Below are positions 57,601-64,000 of a stretch of DNA of 64,000 nucleotides, piece after piece. Source of the DNA: Bursaphelenchus xylophilus (lineage: Eukaryota > Nematoda > Chromadorea > Rhabditida > Aphelenchoididae); the NCBI GenBank assembly GCA_904066235.2, contig CAJFCV020000003.1, positions 1,364,001 to 1,428,000 on the forward strand. Direction: 5' to 3'. How positions within the stretch are numbered: the first letter of the stretch is position 1; each line of letters opens with the position of its first letter. The notes below the pieces were generated by a model, which was not told where the DNA came from, ran no database searches, and saw only the letters and a program-made list of their open reading frames with translations. Made by a program: the position numbers and the translations under genes.

Positions 57601-58707
57601 AATCAGCACGTTCCCACTCAATCCAGCTTGCCGGATGACGACGAAGGAGCTGTTGCCGGAACCGAAGCCGACGGCGGCTATTATGCTGACGAAGGCGAGG
57701 ATTTCGAGGACGATCGTGTTCCGTATGAGCACGAAGATGAGCCAGAGTACAACAAGGACGAGGAGTATGAATCCAACTACCGAAAGAAGAGGGCCGCTCG
57801 AAGAAAGAAGGATGGAAATGCGAATCGAAGACAACCTGATGCTTTGAAGAGAAAACTGAGAGAGCAGAAACATCAAATGCGAGAGGCTGTCCAACGAGCT
57901 AAGGAGGTCGGAAAGGCCCATGAATATCGCGGCCCATTGAACCCCAACCATCTGGTAAGCAAGAAGAATATAAAATTTTCACAGTTTAGAGAGCAATTTG
58001 TCTGAAAATGAGAGATCAGTGTTTCGAAGGCAAAACTATCGAACGATCTTCTCTATACCGACTAAAACGGCCAAGATGCCTTTTTACAATGAAAAACAAG
58101 ATTTCTATGCGAAAAAATAATCAAACCCGCAAAAATTGAGATTTCAAAGCCATTTCTAGTACAATTAGCTCGCTAAACCGCTGACCGTTAAATTAATTTC
58201 AGAACTGCGCCAGTCTCAACTGCACCCAAATCTCCTGTGACATTGGAGAACTTGCTGCTGATGAATACGTCCTGATCGAAGTCTTCTCCCGTCTCTGGCT
58301 CAACAGTCTGATCGACTCTGACAGTCATGAAGCCGAAGTCTCATCTCTAGCCTTTGCTCAGATCACTTCCCTCCCATATGCGCCGAAATATCAACCGCCG
58401 CCGCAAGTGATCGCCGTCACCACCAACGTGAATCCAATCGACCCCGAATCGATTGGCTGGGGATTGCCATGGTGGTTGTGGCTCCTGGCCATCTTGATTG
58501 GTCTGTTGTTGTTGCTGTTGATCATCTACTGTTGCTGGAGGGTGAGTTTTCAACATGTTTTTGGATCTATATTACACTTGACCTAAAGAATAACAAAAAA
58601 TCTAAATAACTTACTGATTTGGCCATTTTCAGTGCGGATTCTTCAAGCGCAATCGCCCACAATACGAGAAGGCTCAATTCAACCGAGAATCTTACGATGA
58701 CTACTAA
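54660..58707 (+). CDS. pat-2: Integrin alpha chain, PAT-2-like (RGD class)
   Basis: The alpha subunit of a cell-surface adhesion heterodimer linking extracellular matrix to the cytoskeleton. Seven exons (54660-54826, 54893-55011, 55078-55512, 55554-56322, 56427-57954, 58203-58541, 58633-58707) join in frame to 1143 residues, a normal length. In order: a signal peptide (about 1-23); a beta-propeller with calcium loops at residues 248-256 (DFDGDNIDD), 303-311 (DLNKDGKVD), 377-385 (DLNGDGFND) and 440-448 (DVDRNDYPD); thigh and calf regions; an acidic stretch (about 901-946); a dibasic cleavage site RKKRAARRKK at 949; a membrane helix near 1096-1117; and the hallmark CGFFKR at 1120-1125. FNIDT and the GGTVYKCE and EEKSYQ.GATV blocks favour the PAT-2/alphaPS2/alpha5 class over the laminin-binding INA-1 class; that assignment is an inference. 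Intron 2 (55012-55077) uses a GC donor. A splice acceptor TTGTTCCAG lies 8 bases before ATG. Confidence 0.93.
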
Positions 58708-59105
58708 GATTCAGCCACATTTACATTAGTTTTCAGCCCAACGAAAACAATTTTTTCGAATCCAAGCGAAAATCTCTATCAGAAAAAGTTTTAACACCAT
58801 TTTTCAAACATCTCCCACTATAATATAAGTGCCTACCGTCTTCTAATCAACAGCTTTTTGTCTAAATTTCGCAATGTTACAGTTCCACGGGTATCTTTAT
58901 AAGGTTTATAAGTCTATAACTAGGAAAACTGCCCATAAATAGTCAAAAGAGGATTTGAAATACCATCATTGTTGCCATAACCGCTTTTCTTTCAGTATTT
59001 CTTATTGGGTTTTGTATTTTTTATCAGTTTTTTGCTCAAGATTGCAATAATTTCTCTACAAATTAGCTTTAAACATCGTTTTCATGTTGTTGTAAAGTGT
59101 TTTCT

Positions 59106-59111
59106 AATAAA
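59106..59111 (+). promoter_or_regulatory. Polyadenylation signal of the integrin gene
   Basis: AATAAA about 400 bases after the stop codon, the first such signal on the plus strand after the gene, implying a 3' untranslated region of about 0.4 kb. Confidence 0.55.
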
Positions 59112-59948
59112 TATAACTATGAAATGTGTTGTTTAGCTTGCGAATCAGATGAGGAAACTTAATCGAACTTCTCACCTAGAAATTTTTGCAGCGAATTGGC
59201 ACTTTTTATGTTATTCATCAGAGAAGTCGAGGAATCGTCAAAAGTGAATCAAAACACAGATGCCCATAGGTTCAAATGCAATAAAAAACGTGTAAATGAC
59301 TTCATCTCTATAAATAAGGCGTTTATTTTTGAACAACTAAGTCGCAAGGGCAGCTTTTACCTTATCCTTCTCTGAGGGTACCTAAAATCGGAAAACATCA
59401 AATAAAAAATCCAACTTACACAAAAATCAAGTGGGCGAGTGCTCCCAAGGGTCAGAAAAACCCTGATCTAGCTACTCGCATGCGGGTTTGACCATCCATT
59501 ATCAGCTTTCCGGTCCAAAAACTCATCTTTCTTCACCTGCACCTAAAATAAAGTCAAACATTAAATTGATAAAAATAAATCGATAAATCTGACATCCAGT
59601 TCGCTCAAAGATTGATTTCAAGACTCTAACTGCCGTACTAAACTGAACAGATCACTTCTTTTCACCCTACTTTAGCCTAATCCGAAAGAAGGAAGTTTCC
59701 CAACACTTTTCATCGTATAAAATCTCCCCTTCCCCGCAAGAGCTCTTTCTTCGGGCGCGCTTGCGCAATTTCCAATAAACAAGAAAATTATTTTTCTCCA
59801 CCAAATTTGACGAAAGATGGTCGAATTTCTTGGAAAATACATCAAATAATTGGTGAATATTGTTATACAGACAAAAAGTAAGTGCTTTTCGTACTTTATT
59901 TCATACTTTTAGGCTCTTTTCCTCACTCTGGAAGCTGCTTCTTCCAAA

Positions 59949-62900
59949 ATGGCCAATCAATACCGCGCTTTTTTGCGGGGTTTCGCAAGATTTCGCCGAT
60001 TTTCGTCGCAATCTCAACAAGAGTTTTATCAAAACTCGAATAGAAGATATAGAACGATGTGTTACGCAATTCCAACAACAATTATTGGCGCAACAGTCGG
60101 AGTTTCAACAGCTTTTTGTGCCGAGACGGATGTTTACTACGACTCGCATCCAATCCCGAAAAGACTCGAGAGATTCTCCAAATTTGCCTCGGTGGAGTAC
60201 AACGGGGTAGTGTACATGACACCACAGGATCTGTTGGACAGTTTGGTGCTGGATGAACCTAGAGGTAACGGGTTTATATTACTTTAGATTTTGACTTTTA
60301 GGTTTAAGGTATCTTTGGAGAAAAAATTGATCACAGCTTGGTCCATAAGTTAGGTAGATGTCTGAAATTTGAATATTACGAGTTTCTGATCTGTTTAAAG
60401 TTATAGAACGTTAAACATGCCGATTAAATTTTGTTTTCAATCAGAATTTCAAAAACATTATACTGGGTGTGCCTAAAATTTTTTTTTTTTTTTTTGATAC
60501 CTCCTTGCCCTTGAGATAATTCCAATGTCATGTTATCTCCTAATTGACATTATAAACCTTTCAGAACGAGTTTTCCGCAACGTTTTGGAGAAGCGCGACG
60601 TTGAAAGGATGTTACGACTAACACCGGCTCTAAAGAAGGGAACCAAGGACATGTTTCGAAGTCTTGGCCATAATGGGATCATTTCTTATGCTGAATACTT
60701 ATTTCTACTGACTTTATTGACCAGTGAGTGCTTTTGGAAATTTTTGGCTTCAGTTTTAGGCGTGTGTAGATTTAGTACAGGGGAATTTTGGTTAGTCTGG
60801 AAATCAAAAGGTTGCGGGTTCGAATCCCGGTGGACAAAAGAAATTTTTTTTGCTTGTTTTACCTGGAATGAAGGGACTTTTTGGATTGAAAATGGTATAA
60901 AAAAGTCTGTCGCACATTCTCACATTGTTTTAGCATCTATTATTGAATTTTTTTACCAATTTTTAATGGATTATATTGTTTTAGAGTCCCATTCCTCATT
61001 TAAAGTGGCATTTTCGATTTTTGACGACGACGGCAATGAGAAAATTGATAAAGAGGAATTTCTCAAGGTGAGTCAAGTCATTTTATAACAAAAACTTCCG
61101 TAATCTTTTTTCAATCTTGCTTGAAATATCAAAAATTTAAAGTTTTTACATTATTGGTCAATGTTTTTGTAAAATACAACTGGTTCAATTGTAGCTCGCT
61201 TCTAAAAAAGGTTACGGTAGTTTTTCCCCGCATTGTGTTTGCACCATTAACCAGGAGATTCGATTTTTTGTGCCCGCTTCTCTCCTAACCCCGCTTAAAA
61301 TTTTGTTTTGCTTGAAGTGGAGGCTGTTAACCGAGTAATACTGTAATTAGTGAGCTTATTGTTGTAAAATGCGGCGACAGAGTGGATAGTTTTAATATTT
61401 TGGACCTTATCCATCAGTTAAAAAGTGAATTTTTGCGAAAAGATTTACAAGGAAAGTACCTCCGTGACTTGTGGAGTTAGAGGCCGGCACATATATCAAG
61501 AAAATCGCAAAATTTTCCTGATTCGGAATATGTAAAAATTTGCTGCCCAATTTTGGTTTGTAAGGGCGAAAAAACCCTCAGAACTTTTCTCGCAACACCA
61601 CGCAAATGCCTTTTTGACCAAGTTTTTACCAATTCAAAAGCTTTGTTTTGAACTAAAGTAAACCCTGGAATCTTGACAAGCCTTCAAATATCAAATTTGA
61701 TTACAGTGAAGGACCTGATCCAGTGGCAAAAAACGCATCCGGGAAGCATCAAAATTGTGGCAAAATGCTTCCCACTCCAAGTGAAAAAACTTCGTTTTGA
61801 AGGGCCCTTTCCCTCACAAAAAGAGCGGGCGCGCTTTTGAGATCGGAGTTTTTGACTTGGAAAGGGAGATATTTTGCCACATTTTTGATGTTTCCCGGAT
61901 GCAAAATGGTACGTTTTTTCCCACTGGATCAGGTCCTTCACTGTAATCAAATTTGATATTTGAAGGCTTGTCAAGATGCCAGGGTTTACTTTCGTTCAAA
62001 ACAAAGCTTTTGAATTGGTAGAAACTTGGTCAAAAAGGCATTCGCGTGGTGTTGCGAGAAAAGTTCTGAGGGTTTCTTCGCCCTGACAAAGGAAAATTGG
62101 GCAGCTAAGTTTTACGTATTCTGAATCAGAAAAATTTTGCGATTTTCTTGATATATGTCCCGGCCTCTAACTTCATGCCCCCATAGAGGTATTTTTCCTG
62201 AGTTTTGCGGGTGTTTGTGGGTAAAACACGGTATTGGAAGGCTGTATACTGGTTTGTAAATAAAATGACGCGTGATTTGTCCCGTTGTACCACCGAAATT
62301 TAGATCCGTTCGTTGGTCATGGCCAAAAATAAGGTCGGAGTTGACGCCCTCCAACTGGAAGAAGCTGTAAGTTGGGGCGCTGCGGATGAATTTGGAACTG
62401 AATTTCAGCTCATGAAGGCCAGAATCGGACTGGATTCGGCTGCCTTGCCTATGGCTATGGACGTCTGTGACATTGCGAATATGGACCAAATCCAAGCGGT
62501 AAAAATGCAGATTTCTTGAGGATTTTGATGTTGTAGCTTGGGTAAAAGTGTTGTAAAAGTAGTGTAATAGCACTGTGGTTGTAGTAGTAGTCGTTCAAAG
62601 TTAGTCAGGCTACTGTAATTTTGAGATTTTGCGATTTTTCCCGGAAAATCGGGTTTTTATCCAATTTTTCCCCGGTAAGGCTTCATTTTGTCGTATTTTG
62701 GTGAATATTTGAGTAAAATATTGTAGAATATGAACCGTAGTGTCTTTCCTATCAAGTTTCGACCTGAAATAACCAGGAAAGCACGCTTTTTCCATCTACT
62801 TTTCCCCTAAATGGCATGTGTAATATACAAATGATAGAAATTTGTCTATGAAACAGCGCCAGATCTTTCCTCTAATCCATCGCACCAATCTATCTCCTGA

Positions 62901-63038
62901 TTATGTTGTTTTGTGTTCGATGGTTGAGTTGTTTTGCGATTCGGACCTAAAAAACCCCGATTTTAGTTCGAGGAACTGATCACTTGGAGACGACGCCAGA
63001 AAATCGTCAAAGATATACTGGATCAGAATGCCGAAACG
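59949..63038 (+). CDS. Mitochondrial calcium uptake protein, MICU2/3-like, 5' part
   Basis: An EF-hand regulator of the mitochondrial calcium uniporter, expected in the intermembrane space. Exons 59949-60264, 60565-60723 and 60985-61067 are firm: 186 residues, with phases matching. The N-terminus is rich in Arg and Ser (mitochondrial targeting) followed by a hydrophobic segment near residues 40-58. Next come RFSKFASVEYNG..YMTPQDLL, ISYAEYLFLLTLLTK and the canonical EF-hand loop DDDGNEKIDKEE, all close to the MICU2/3 pattern. Two further exons are inferred: 62304-62498 and 62967-63038. They have good splice sites and continue in phase 0 after EEFLK, but encode a family-variable region with no strong motif; they could instead start a separate gene (ATG at 62319). 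The second EF-hand and C-terminus are not in the window. A TTTTAG acceptor lies at 59907-59912, before the ATG. Intron 3 holds a 753-bp nested palindrome. Confidence 0.78.
60787..60835 (+). pseudogene. tRNA-like remnant in intron 2 of the MICU gene
   Basis: GGTTCGAATCC (60817-60827) is a perfect internal B-box and sits in a T-arm with four paired bases (CGGG/CCCG). Upstream, TTGGTTAGTCTGG resembles a D-arm followed by a shortened anticodon region. The acceptor stem does not pair (3' side TGGACAA), so it cannot be a working tRNA; a decayed tRNA or a tRNA-derived SINE head is more likely. Confidence 0.5.
61448..62200. mobile_element. CAAGGAAAGTACCTC-type hairpin MITE split at its axis
   Basis: The left arm 61448-61703 (CAAGGAAAGTACCTCCGTGA onward) and the right arm 61944-62200 (ending GAGGTATTTTTCCTG) are inverse of each other and match the uninterrupted element at 41208-41668. 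TTA precedes the left end; the right flank is AGT, so the duplication has decayed. A Tc1-like MITE occupies the exact centre. Confidence 0.85.
61704..61943. mobile_element. Tc1/mariner-like MITE at the axis of another MITE
   Basis: CAGTGAAGGACCTGATCCAG to CTGGATCAGGTCCTTCACTG, 240 bases, with TA outside both ends. Removing it and one TA leaves TTTGATTAATCAAA, the symmetrical centre of the host palindrome. Confidence 0.9.
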
Positions 63039-63212
63039 GTTTGAAATGGAGGGAGGGGTTGTAAAAAAGACTGGGAAGAATGTTTTGGTATTTTGAGGGG
63101 TTTGGGGGAATTTGACGAAATGTCACAAAATTTATTGGATTTTTGATACGTTTATTGTATGAGGAATCTTAAAAATAGTGAGGTGGTAAAAGTTAGATTG
63201 TTATAAAAATGC

Positions 63213-64000
63213 GTAGTGGACGTTTTTGTCCCCACCCCGGTTTTGTCCCCAAGGCGGTTTTGTCCCCAGGACGTTTTTGTCCCCACTTTTTTCGAGCCTT
63301 TTTGTCCCCAAACCGGTTTTGTCCCCAGGACGGTTTTGTCCCCAAGACGTTTTTGTCCCCACTTTTTTTATTTTTTTGTCCCCACACCGGTTTTGTCCCC
63401 AGGACGTTTTTGTCCCCAAGCTGCATAGTGCGATTAAAAATTATGCATTCAAATGTTAATGCTGTTGGTTTGGAGCCCAGTATTGCTCAAACAACATGTT
63501 CTTAGCGCTTGGTACTGTATAGTACGAGGTGGTACTATATAGCACGAGATAAAAATTAAGACATAACACGTCAATGCTATGGGTTTGAAGCCCAGTACTT
63601 CTCAAAAATGTGTTTTAGCACATGGTACTATATAGCACGAATTTGTTTTTGCACAAAATGAACGTTTGATCAGTACTGCATACCAAAACAACGTCATTCA
63701 CGCGTTATAGCTTAATTTTCACCTCGTGCTATATAGTACCACCTTGTACTATACAGTACCAAGCGCTAAGAACATGTTGTTTGAGCAATACTGGGCTCCA
63801 AACCAACAATTAACATTTGAATGCATAATTTTTAATCGCACTATGCAGCTTGGGGACAAAAACGTCCTGGGGACAAAACCGGTGTGGGGACAAAAAATAA
63901 AAAAAGTGGGGACAAAAACGTCTTGGGGACAAAACCGTCCTGGGGACAAAACCGGTCTGGGGACAAAAAGGCTCGAAAAAAGTGGGGACAAAAACGTCCT
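63213..64000. repeat. Large inverted repeat built of TTTTGTCCCCA units, open at the window end
   Basis: The left arm has about eleven TTTTGTCCCCA units (63225-63420) spaced by ACG, CGG or AT-rich spacers, then GCATAGTGCGATTAAAAATT and GGTACTGTATAGTACGAG. The right arm (63722 onward) is the inverse, with TGGGGACAAAAACGTCC units running off the end. Between the arms is a second, direct variant copy of the GGTTTGGAGCCCAGTA...GGTACTATATAGCACGA module (63569-63642). The open frames here are repeat by-products. Confidence 0.85.

Noticed and set aside
59816..59850. Ten-codon frame starting ATGGTCGAATTTCTTGG, resembling the start of a fatty-acid-binding protein
   Set aside because: It stops after ten codons, has no donor site, and the resemblance is too short to support.
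60720..60984. Coding continuation of the MICU exon through 60724-60984 in one open frame
   Set aside because: A GTGAGT donor and a GTTTTAG acceptor at matching phase restore the family sequence LLTK.HSSFKVAF; the intervening frame has no similarity and contains the tRNA-like remnant.
63213..63460. Several overlapping frames encoding CPH/CPQ-rich repeats
   Set aside because: All three frames and both strands are open because of the TTTTGTCCCCA DNA repeat; no evidence of a real protein.

Overview
This window looks like nuclear DNA from a free-living or entomopathogenic type of nematode (genus not determinable from the sequence alone). The evidence is threefold: short introns ending in TTTTCAG/TTTTAG, splice acceptors sitting just upstream of start codons (as expected for spliced leaders), and three intact nematode-type seven-transmembrane chemoreceptor genes. 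Only five protein-coding genes can be supported. All were rebuilt by matching splice sites and intron phases by eye.

Layout. From 1 to about 25 kb there is no recognisable gene: the region is a thicket of hairpin (MITE-like) elements, a 103-bp tandem array, AT-rich tracts, a 28-bp minisatellite and three solo-LTR-like sequences. From 25.1 to 37.0 kb three chemoreceptor genes lie head-to-tail on the minus strand. They share the same three phase-0 intron positions; the third has one extra intron, and their introns are loaded with mobile elements. From 37 to 54.5 kb the sequence is again repeats only. At 54.66-58.71 kb a complete seven-exon integrin alpha gene (PAT-2-like, RGD-class) is on the plus strand. 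It is followed by the 5' part of a mitochondrial calcium uptake (MICU-type EF-hand) gene from 59.95 kb, which seems to continue out of the window. The last 0.8 kb is a large inverted repeat built of TTTTGTCCCCA units that runs off the end.

Mobile DNA. At least six non-autonomous hairpin families can be told apart by their termini. Four have apparent TA target duplications (TCAGTCTGTCGGG; CAGTG..GGACCTGATCC, Tc1/mariner-like; TTTTCATAAAGTGC; GTTCGCAAAGTCGCTGG). Two have TTA/TAA duplications (CAGGGGAAGTAC and CAAGGAAAGTACCTC), and their ends resemble each other. No transposase was seen. The most striking pattern is nesting: Tc1-like hairpins sit at or near the axis of other palindromes (61.7 kb and 16.0 kb), and one host repeat family provides filled and empty sites that confirm both a TTA and a TA duplication. 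A 9-11 nt palindrome, GCACNGTGC, is packed inside several of these families.

The genes do not form an operon. The chemoreceptors are sensory membrane proteins that arose by local duplication; the integrin (cell-matrix adhesion) and the MICU homologue (gatekeeping of mitochondrial calcium uptake) are unrelated neighbours on the same strand.
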